64,000 nucleotides of DNA. Source: an uncultured Paracoccaceae bacterium (GTDB lineage: Bacteria; Pseudomonadota; Alphaproteobacteria; Rhodobacterales; Rhodobacteraceae). The notes below the pieces were generated by a model. The model saw nothing but the letters and a program-made list of their open reading frames with translations. It was not told the origin of the DNA and made no database searches. Where the stretch lies: NCBI GenBank assembly GCA_913061275.1, contig CAJXSR010000001.1, forward strand, positions 124,001 through 188,000. The letters run 5' to 3'. The position numbers and the translations under genes are program-made. Below are positions 38,568-46,700 of the stretch, in pieces. Each line of letters opens with the position of its first letter. Positions within the stretch are counted from its first letter, which is position 1.

Positions 38568-39938
38568 ATGTTAAATAATGACCAACTTGCCCAATGGGAT
38601 CGTGAAAATTTTTTCCACCCTTCAACCCATTTGGCGCAACACGCACGCGGCGAAACACCGACGCGGGTGATTAAAAGTGGTGAAGGTGTGTATATTGTCG
38701 ATCGGGATGATCGCAAGATGCTGGATGCGTTTGCGGGTCTTTATTGTGTGAATGTCGGTTATGGCCGCACTGAAATCGCTGAAGCGATTTCAAAGCAGGC
38801 ACATGAATTGGCTTATTATCATTCCTATGTCGGCCACGGCACAGAGGCATCAATTACGCTATCCAAAATGATACTGGACCGTGCCCCTAACAACATGTCT
38901 AAGGTCTATTTTGGTCAAAGCGGGTCAGACGCCAATGAGACGAACATCAAACTGATCTGGTATTACAACAACATTCTTGGTCGCCCAAAAAAGAAGAAAA
39001 TCATCTCGCGCTGGCGGGGGTATCACGGGTCAGGCTTAATGACAGGCTCGCTTACGGGGCTTGAGCTGTTCCACAATAAATTTGACCTGCCGCTGTCACA
39101 GGTTGTTCACACCGAGGCGCCTTACTATTTGCGCGGCGCGACTGCTGGTATGTCCGAAGAAGAGTTTTCAGCCGATTGCGCATTAAAACTGGAAGAGCTA
39201 ATTTTGGCCGAAGGGCCAGATACAGTTGCGGCATTCATTGGTGAGCCAGTGCTGGGCACAGGCGGTATCGTGCCGCCCCCAACTGGTTATTGGGCCGCCA
39301 TTCAAGCCGTACTGAAAAAATATGATATCCTGTTGATTGCAGATGAAGTTGTCACAGGTTTCGGGCGTCTTGGTACTATGTTTGGCTCTACTCATTATGG
39401 GATTGAAGCGGACATTATTACGATTGCTAAGGGCCTGACTTCGGCCTATGCGCCGCTTTCTGGGTCGATAGTGTCCGATAAAATGTGGAAAGTGCTGGAG
39501 CAGGGCACTGACGAAAACGGGCCGATTGGTCATGGTTGGACCTATTCGGCGCACCCGATTGGGGCCGCTGCTGGTGTTGCAAACCTGAAATTGATTGACG
39601 AAATGGGGTTGGTGGAAAATTCTGGCACAACTGGGGCATATTTATTGGAACAGTTGACGGCAGCATTTGCTGATCACCCGAATGTCGCGCAAGTTCGTGG
39701 CGAAGGTTTGATGTGCGCAGTTGAATTTGCCGAGACAAAATCACCTGTAAACTTCTTTGACCCCGCGAAAAAAGTTGGTTACGCAATCTCTAACGCAATG
39801 GCGTCGCGTAATGTGATCGCGCGCGCCATGCCCCAAGGCGACATCATCGGCTTTGCCCCACCACTTTGTATCACGCCTGAAGAAGTTGATAGCGTGGTAG
39901 CGGTTGCTAAAGAAGCTGTGTCAGAAGTGCTTGGATAA
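38568..39938 (+). CDS. Class III PLP-dependent aminotransferase (omega-amine/GABA:pyruvate type)
   Basis: A 456-residue fold type I aminotransferase: LDAFAGLYCVNVGYGR near residue 60, GQSGSDANETNIKL for PLP phosphate, LIADEVVTGFGRLGTMFGS with the PLP Asp, and ITIAKGLTSAYAPLSG with the Schiff-base Lys288. The closest relatives I know are SpuC/omega-transaminases that use pyruvate with putrescine, GABA, beta-alanine or taurine. The start is the ATG at 38568 (AAGGA upstream); an ATG at 38526 would add 14 residues. With the upstream dehydrogenase and Lrp regulator it suggests a catabolic unit for an amine or omega-amino acid. Confidence 0.88.
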   Translation: MLNNDQLAQWDRENFFHPSTHLAQHARGETPTRVIKSGEGVYIVDRDDRKMLDAFAGLYCVNVGYGRTEIAEAISKQAHELAYYHSYVGHGTEASITLSKMILDRAPNNMSKVYFGQSGSDANETNIKLIWYYNNILGRPKKKKIISRWRGYHGSGLMTGSLTGLELFHNKFDLPLSQVVHTEAPYYLRGATAGMSEEEFSADCALKLEELILAEGPDTVAAFIGEPVLGTGGIVPPPTGYWAAIQAVLKKYDILLIADEVVTGFGRLGTMFGSTHYGIEADIITIAKGLTSAYAPLSGSIVSDKMWKVLEQGTDENGPIGHGWTYSAHPIGAAAGVANLKLIDEMGLVENSGTTGAYLLEQLTAAFADHPNVAQVRGEGLMCAVEFAETKSPVNFFDPAKKVGYAISNAMASRNVIARAMPQGDIIGFAPPLCITPEEVDSVVAVAKEAVSEVLG

Positions 39939-39948
39939 CATCATAATT

Positions 39949-39988
39949 GCCCATAGCTGAGTAGACTTCGACCCATTCAGCTATGGGC
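39949..39988 (+). terminator. Hairpin terminator after the aminotransferase
   Basis: GCCCATAGCTGA (39949-39960) and TCAGCTATGGGC (39977-39988) form a perfect 12-bp stem with a 16-nt loop, 10 bp after the stop codon. TTGTATAATGG follows, a weak T-rich tail. Confidence 0.65.
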
Positions 39989-40087
39989 TTGTATAATGGT
40001 CTTGCGATAAAGCCCAGTAAAACAAACTTGTCGCGGGGCGCGTGAACGGTTATTCCACGTATAGTAATTATTTTCTAAAGGATTCAC

Positions 40088-41080
40088 ATGTCACATGCAC
40101 CTAAACTTGTAACAATCTTTGGCGGGTCTGGTTTTGTTGGTCGCTATATAGCGCGTCGCATGGCAAAAGAGGGCTGGCGCGTGCGTGTGGCGGTGCGCCG
40201 TCCTAATGAAGCTATTTTTGTAAAGCCTTATGGTACTGTTGGCCAAGTAGAGCCGATACTTGCGAATATTCGGGATGATGCGTCGGTAAGGGCTGCTATG
40301 CTTGGGGCCGATGCGGTTGTTAATTGTGTTGGTACGTTTGATAAATCGGGCCGGAATAATTTTGAAGCGGCTCAAGTAGAGGGCGCAGCACGTGTTGCAA
40401 AGTTTGTAAAAGAGTTAGGTATTGGGCGGTTGATACATATATCTGCAATCGGCGCCGATATCGAATCCTCTAGCCTGTATGCACAGACTAAAGCCAAGGG
40501 TGAATTGGAAGTTCAAAAGCAGTTTCCCAATGCTATTGTTTTACGGCCTTCTGTTATTTTTGGCCCAGAAGATTTGTTTTTTAACCGTCTTGCTGGGTTT
40601 GCGAAAATTTCCCCGATTATTCCTTTGGTTGGGGGAAAGACACAGTTCCAACCTGTTTATGTTGATGATGTAGCGAAAGCTGCTGTAAAAGCAGTGCTTG
40701 GAGGCGCTCCTGCTGGGGCATATGAATTGGGTGGGCCAGACATAGAAACCATGTCGCAACTGGTTGACCGTATGCTTGCCTGTACGCGCCGCCGTCGGTT
40801 GAAAATTAGCGTTCCCTTTGCAATCGTCTCTTTGAAAGCTAAAGGTTTAGACTTGGCTTTTGCTATGACGTTTGGTTTGTTTAAAAATACAATTTTGACT
40901 GCCGACCAAGTAGAACAACTTCGCAATGACAATGTGGTTAATCTTGGCATGAATGGTTTTGATAAGTTAGGAATTACACCCGTCACTATGGATGTGATTT
41001 TAGATACTTATCTGTACTGCCATCGTCCTTATGGTCAGTATACCGAATTGACTGAATCGGGTAAGAATTTGCGTACTTAA
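40088..41080 (+). CDS. NDUFA9-like NAD(P)-binding protein (complex I NDUFA9 subunit family)
   Basis: A 330-residue atypical short-chain dehydrogenase: the NAD(P) loop TIFGGSGFVGRYIARRMA at about residues 9-26, NCVGTFD, HISAIGAD, and YAQTKAKGELEV with the YxxxK pair. This matches the NDUFA9 family of complex I assembly/accessory subunits found in alphaproteobacteria and mitochondria. It is convergent with uppP (4-bp overlap), an arrangement I recall from other Rhodobacterales. Confidence 0.85.
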   Translation: MSHAPKLVTIFGGSGFVGRYIARRMAKEGWRVRVAVRRPNEAIFVKPYGTVGQVEPILANIRDDASVRAAMLGADAVVNCVGTFDKSGRNNFEAAQVEGAARVAKFVKELGIGRLIHISAIGADIESSSLYAQTKAKGELEVQKQFPNAIVLRPSVIFGPEDLFFNRLAGFAKISPIIPLVGGKTQFQPVYVDDVAKAAVKAVLGGAPAGAYELGGPDIETMSQLVDRMLACTRRRRLKISVPFAIVSLKAKGLDLAFAMTFGLFKNTILTADQVEQLRNDNVVNLGMNGFDKLGITPVTMDVILDTYLYCHRPYGQYTELTESGKNLRT

Positions 41081-41880
41081 GAATAAGCAATCCACAGTAG
41101 CCCAAAGCCCAATAAAACACGATAAATTACATATGGCGTGAAACTGACGCTTTTTAAAAGGCGCATCATTAAAGTTAAGGCAAGTAATGCAGCTATGAAG
41201 GCAAAGACTGCGGCAATGGCCCCGTCCCTTGCGGCCTGTATGTTTGCGGTTGAAACAACCTCTATGCTTAAAAGCAGGCCAGATGCGATGATTGTGGGGA
41301 TCGACATTAGCATTGAAATGCGCGCACCGTCTTCGCGCGTATATCCCATTTGGCGCGCACCTGTGATGGTAATGCCTGAACGGGACGTACCTGGAATTAA
41401 TGCCAGCATTTGCCAAAGGCCAAGCTTGATCGAATCTGTATAGTTCCAGTCTTTGGTTGTTTTAATATGCGCCCCTTTTTGGTCGACGATATATAAGACA
41501 ATTCCAAATATTAGCATTGTCCATGCGATAACTTTTATCGATCGTAAGGCATCACTTAGGCCAGTGAGTTTCAGTATTAACCCTGCGATAATAACCGGAA
41601 TGGTTGCTGTAATTAACAATAAAGCCAGTTTTGCGTTATCGGATGTAAATTGTCCGCGCAGTATTTCACCTAACCCTATCATGGTTTTTTTTACATCAAC
41701 CCAAAAGTATAAAACAACTGCCCCTAGTGTTCCTATGTGAACTGCAACATCCATGATCTGCCCTTGATCTTCAAAGCTTGTTAGCTTTGGCAGCAGTATT
41801 AAATGGCCCGATGAGGATATGGGTAGAAATTCGGTTAATCCCTGGATTACCGCAAGAATAAAGAGATGAAATAGGGACAT
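41077..41880 (-). CDS. uppP: Undecaprenyl-diphosphatase UppP (BacA)
   Basis: Membrane phosphatase that recycles undecaprenyl diphosphate to the lipid carrier used for peptidoglycan and polysaccharide synthesis; its overproduction gives bacitracin resistance. It has 267 residues from the ATG at 41880; an open extension to 41955 is not needed. Motifs GLTEFLPISSSGHLIL and PGTSRSGITITGARQMG are the two conserved catalytic segments; about eight helices are predicted. Confidence 0.95.
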   Translation of the reverse strand: MSLFHLFILAVIQGLTEFLPISSSGHLILLPKLTSFEDQGQIMDVAVHIGTLGAVVLYFWVDVKKTMIGLGEILRGQFTSDNAKLALLLITATIPVIIAGLILKLTGLSDALRSIKVIAWTMLIFGIVLYIVDQKGAHIKTTKDWNYTDSIKLGLWQMLALIPGTSRSGITITGARQMGYTREDGARISMLMSIPTIIASGLLLSIEVVSTANIQAARDGAIAAVFAFIAALLALTLMMRLLKSVSFTPYVIYRVLLGFGLLWIAYS

Positions 41881-42002
41881 GATTCGTGCTTTCGCCTGTT
41901 TGTGCAACCTTATTTCGTGTGGGAAAGAAAGTGAATCATCATTATAAGTCAGCATGTGTGACGTATTTTACTTATCTCTGTGAGGTTTCTTTGCGAGGGG
42001 GG

Positions 42003-42044
42003 GTAATAAAACGTTAAATAGGTAAGTAGTACTTACTTTATTAC
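42003..42044. promoter_or_regulatory. Nested palindromes upstream of gltD
   Basis: GTAAGTA-G-TACTTAC (42022-42036) is a perfect inverted repeat. It is flanked by GTAATAAA (42003-42010) and TTTATTAC (42037-42044), also exact reverse complements. The block ends 66 bp before the gltD start at 42111. Binding by a nitrogen- or amino-acid-responsive regulator is possible. Confidence 0.45.
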
Positions 42045-42110
42045 TATGAAGAATGGATATATGTGGGGTGTTCTTATTATTTTATGGTAGAAAAATCGAA
42101 AGACTCCGTG

Positions 42111-43547
42111 ATGGCTGAAAACAAGATGCTGAAATTCGTTAACGTTGCACGTGACATGCCCGAAAAGCGTGTGCCTAATCTACGGACTACGGACTATGAT
42201 GAAATTTACCAAGAGTTCGCCGCACAAAAAGCAGCTGAACAGGCATCACGGTGTTCCCAGTGTGGCGTTCCATACTGCCAAACACATTGCCCGTTGCATA
42301 ACAATATACCCGACTGGCTGCGCTTAACTGCCGAGGGGCGGTTGCAAGAAGCTTATGAGCTTAGCCAAGCTACGAATACCTTTCCAGAAATTTGCGGTCG
42401 TATTTGCCCGCAAGATCGTTTGTGTGAAGGTAACTGTGTGATTGAAAAGGCGGGTCACGATACAGTAACAATCGGGGCTATTGAAAAGTATATAACGGAT
42501 ACTGCATGGGAAAACGGCTGGGTGAAACCAAATATTCCTGTAAGTGAACGGGTGGAAACTGTCGGTATTATTGGTGCAGGCCCTGCTGGCCTAGCAGCGG
42601 CTGATATTTTGCGAAGCAAAGGTGTGCAAGTTACAATATATGATCGTTATGATCGTGCGGGAGGTTTGCTGACCTATGGCATTCCTGGCTTTAAGCTGGA
42701 AAAAGACGTGGTGATGCGCCGCAATAAACTATTAGAAGACAGCGGCGTTGAATTTATACTTAACACAGATATTGGTGTCGACATCAGCTTTGCCGACTTA
42801 CGTGCTAAACACGATGCAATACTAATAGGCACAGGGGTTTATGTGTCTCGTGACCTAACAGGCCCAGGTGCTGGTAATGCTGGTATCGTTAGGGCGATTG
42901 ACTATTTAACAGCGTCTAACCGATTAAATTTTGGCGATACAGTGCCAGAAATAGAAAGCGGAGAGTTGTTTGCGGAAGGCAAGAATGTTGTTGTAATCGG
43001 TGGCGGTGACACGGCAATGGATTGTGTGCGTACAACTATGCGGCAAGGGGCGAAATCAGTAAAATGTTTGTATCGCCGTGATCGTAAAAACATGCCTGGC
43101 TCTGTGCGTGAAACCGCAAATGCCGAAGAAGAAGGTGTAGAGTTTGTGTGGTTGGCTGCCCCCAAAGGGTTTACTGGTGAGGGCGATGTGGCTGGTGTTA
43201 TTGTTTCCAAAATGCGCCTTGGCGCACCTGATGCATCTGGGCGCCAAAGCCCAGAAGAAATAGCCGGGGCTGACTATATTGAAGACGCAGATTTGGTTAT
43301 CAAAGCACTAGGTTTCAGCCCTGAAGATTTGCCAACGTTATGGGATACACCTGAATTAGAAGTGACCCGATGGGGTACTGTAACGACTGATTTCACTACA
43401 AAAGAAACCTCTTTAGAGGGGGTTTTTGCTGCGGGCGACATAGTGCGTGGTGCCAGTTTGGTTGTCTGGGCAATACGTGACGGCCGTGATGCAGCCGACA
43501 GCATTTTGAAACATTTGAATTCAAAAGCAGTGGTGGCAGCGCAATGA
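42111..43547 (+). CDS. gltD: Glutamate synthase (NADPH) small subunit
   Basis: The FAD/iron-sulfur subunit that passes electrons from NADPH to GltB. It has 478 residues from the ATG at 42111, which gives MAENKMLKFVNVARDMPEKR, the normal N-terminus; an open frame extends to 42063. Cys clusters CSQCGVPYCQTHC and CGRICPQDRLCEGNC (two 4Fe-4S), then FAD loop GIIGAGPAGLAAA and NADPH loop VVIGGGDTAMDCV. It is followed by a small ORF and gltB on the same strand. Confidence 0.96.
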   Translation: MAENKMLKFVNVARDMPEKRVPNLRTTDYDEIYQEFAAQKAAEQASRCSQCGVPYCQTHCPLHNNIPDWLRLTAEGRLQEAYELSQATNTFPEICGRICPQDRLCEGNCVIEKAGHDTVTIGAIEKYITDTAWENGWVKPNIPVSERVETVGIIGAGPAGLAAADILRSKGVQVTIYDRYDRAGGLLTYGIPGFKLEKDVVMRRNKLLEDSGVEFILNTDIGVDISFADLRAKHDAILIGTGVYVSRDLTGPGAGNAGIVRAIDYLTASNRLNFGDTVPEIESGELFAEGKNVVVIGGGDTAMDCVRTTMRQGAKSVKCLYRRDRKNMPGSVRETANAEEEGVEFVWLAAPKGFTGEGDVAGVIVSKMRLGAPDASGRQSPEEIAGADYIEDADLVIKALGFSPEDLPTLWDTPELEVTRWGTVTTDFTTKETSLEGVFAAGDIVRGASLVVWAIRDGRDAADSILKHLNSKAVVAAQ

Positions 43548-43738
43548 TATTAACCTTTATAAACTCTGTCATATTTAATTTGTATGGAAAGCGTATGGAA
43601 GCCGTATGGCAAGCGTATGGCAATCTGCGAGGTAATCTATCTGCAATGATTGTTAATAGGTTAACTACATTGCCCCATAAGCAAAGAACCGTAAATGAAA
43701 AATTAATACAAGCGACCAAGATGGGAGCACAAAGATGA
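43544..43738 (+). CDS. Possible small ORF between gltD and gltB, 64 residues
   Basis: An open frame that overlaps gltD at its start (ATGA) and gltB at its end (ATGA), so if translated it would be coupled to both. The product begins MILTFINSVIFNLYGKR and is weakly hydrophobic at the N-terminus, then basic. I recognise no family. It contains four 11-bp tandem repeats, so the amino acid sequence may simply reflect DNA repeats. There is no strong ribosome site of its own. Existence as a protein is uncertain. Confidence 0.3.
   Translation: MILTFINSVIFNLYGKRMEAVWQAYGNLRGNLSAMIVNRLTTLPHKQRTVNEKLIQATKMGAQR
43583..43626 (+). repeat. Four tandem 11-bp repeats ahead of gltB
   Basis: TATGGAAAGCG (43583-43593), TATGGAAGCCG (43594-43604), TATGGCAAGCG (43605-43615) and TATGGCAATCT (43616-43626) are consecutive. 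The first six positions are nearly constant (TATGG plus A or C). The 11-base period is close to one DNA turn. Confidence 0.85.
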
Positions 43739-46700
43739 CTAATAACGCTCAAAAAATTACTAAAAACTGGAAAGCTGAACAAGAAGCCAAGCGCGCTTAT
43801 ATGGCGGCAAACGGTATGTATTCCGAAACTGATGAGCATTCTGCGTGTGGTGTTGGTATGGTTGTTTCTATTTATGGCACAAGATCGCGCCAAGTTGTAG
43901 AAAATGGCATCAAAGCTTTGCGTGCAGTTTGGCACAGGGGTGCAGTGGACGCGGATGGTAAAACGGGTGACGGGGCCGGCATTCATGTGCAAATTCCTGT
44001 ACCGTTTATTTACGATCAAATTGAACGCACAGGTCATAAGCCGCGCCAAGATGAGCTGGTTGCGGTTGGACAAGTATTTTTGCCACGCATTGATTTTGGT
44101 GCGCAAGAGATTTGCCGTACCATTGTTGAAACTGAAGTCTTACGGATGGGTTATTATATTTATGGGTGGCGTCATGTGCCTGTGGATGTGTCATGTTTGG
44201 GTGAAAAAGCCAATGCAACCCGACCAGAGATTGAACAGATCCTGATTTCTAATTCAAAAGGTGTGACAGAGGTTGAGTTTGAGCGCGAATTATATGTTAT
44301 TCGCCGTCGTATTGAAAAAGCCGTGAATGCAGCACACGTGAAAGACTTTTATGTTTGCTCACTTTCGTGCCGTTCAATTATTTACAAAGGTATGATGCTG
44401 GCAGAGCAGGTTGCGGTATTTTATCCTGACCTGATGGATGAACGATTTACATCATCCTTTGCGATTTATCACCAACGTTATTCCACTAATACATTCCCAC
44501 AATGGTGGTTGGCACAACCGTTTCGTATGTTGGCCCATAATGGTGAGATAAATACGCTAAAGGGCAATGTGAACTGGATGAAAAGCCATGAAATTCGCAT
44601 GGCATCAAAAAACTTTGGCGACAGTGCGGAGGATATTAAGCCGATCATTTCAGCGGGGTCATCTGATTCTGCGGCACTGGATTCTGTATTTGAAGTTATG
44701 GTGCGTGCGGGCCGTAATGCGCCAATGGCCAAGACAATGCTTGTGCCTGAAACAATGAACTCTGCCGAAATGAAAGATGCGTGGAAAGATATGTACGCTT
44801 ACAGCAATGCTGTGATGGAGCCATGGGATGGGCCTGCCGCATTGGTAATGACCGATGGACGGTGGGTTTGCGCAGGGCTTGACCGCAGCGGATTGCGCCC
44901 GATGCGTTATGTGGTAACGGGCGATGGATTACTGATCGCGGGTTCCGAAACTGGAATGGTACCAACAGATGAGATGAACGTGCTGGAAAAAGGTGCGCTG
45001 GGGCCAGGGCAAATGATTGCTGTTGATATGGCGAAGGGGCGGTTGCTGCATGATGGCGAGCTAAAAGATGAATTGGCTGCAAGCCGACCGTTTGGCAAAT
45101 GGGTAGGCAGTATCGTTAACTTGGATAAAGCGCATAGCAAAATTTCTGAAACCGTGGCCTATACGGGTGCTGAGTTGCGCAAAAGGCAAATTGCGGCAGG
45201 CTATTCGATAGAAGAATTGGAAATGATTTTACATCCGATGGCTGAAGATGCGAAAGAAATTTTAGCATCAATGGGGGACGATACACCTTCTGCGGTTTTG
45301 TCTGACCAATATCGGCCATTATCGCATTTCTTTCGGCAGAATTTTTCACAAGTAACAAACCCACCGATCGACAGTTTACGTGAAGCACGTGTTATGAGCC
45401 TGCGCACGCGGTTTGGAAATTTGCGAAACGTTTTGGATGAAAGCAATGAGCAAACTGAGATTTTACAGTTGGAAAGCCCGTTTTTATCGAACGCGCAGTT
45501 TGACCATATTGTAAGCCAGTTTGGTGATGCTGTAACACGGATTGACTGTACGTTTGAAGGTACGGATGATGGTGCTTTGCAAGTTGCATTAGCGCGTATT
45601 CGTACAGAAGCTGAAGATGCGGTGCGATCTGGTTCGGGCCATTTGGTTTTAACGGACGAACATCAGAATGAAAACCGTGCCCCTGTGCCGATGATATTAG
45701 CCACCTCTGCGGTGCATTCATGGTTAACAAAGATCGGGCTGCGCACGTTTTGTTCGGTAAATGTACGATCAGCAGAATGTATTGATCCACATTATTTTGC
45801 TGTTTTGATTGGTTCTGGTGCGACCACGGTGAACGCATATTTAGCGCAAGATAGCTTGGCAGATCGAATTGAGCGTGGGTTATTAGATCAGACTTTAGAT
45901 GTGGCAGTGGCACGGTATAAAGAGGCGATTAACCAAGGCTTGCTGAAAATTATGGCTAAGATGGGCATCTCTGTGATCGGTTCATATCGTGGTGGTCTGA
46001 ATTTTGAAGCAGTTGGATTATCACGTGCAATGGTTGCAGAATATTTTCCGGGAATGTTAAGCCGTATTTCGGGTATTGGGCTGCATGGTGTTCAACGAAG
46101 CCTGAAAAAAGTGCATATGCGCGGTTGGAATTCTGGGCAAGACATTTTGCCAATAGGTGGTTTTTATAAGGCGCGGCGCACGGGCGAAACCCATGCTTGG
46201 CAAGCACAGAATATGCATATTTTACAATCTGCATGCGATCGGGCTTCGTATGATTTGTGGAAGCAATATAGTGCTAAAATGAAAGCCAACCCACCGATTG
46301 CGTTGCGTGATTTGATGGATTTCAAGCCTGTGGCGAAACCGATCCCGCTGGAAGAGGTTGAATCGATTACGGCGATCCGCAAACGGTTTGTGACACCCGG
46401 TATGTCACTGGGGGCATTGTCGCCAGAAGCGCATAAAACGTTGAATGTTGCGATGAACCGCATTGGGGCGAAATCTGATAGTGGTGAGGGGGGCGAAGAC
46501 CCTGCACACTTTGCGCCTGAACCGAATGGTGACAATCCGTCGGCGAAAATCAAACAAGTGGCATCAGGTCGGTTTGGGGTGACGGCTGAGTATCTAAATC
46601 AATGCGAAGAGCTAGAGATTAAAGTGGCCCAAGGGGCAAAACCTGGTGAAGGCGGGCAGTTGCCGGGCATGAAAGTGACCGAATTAATCGCGCGTTTGCG

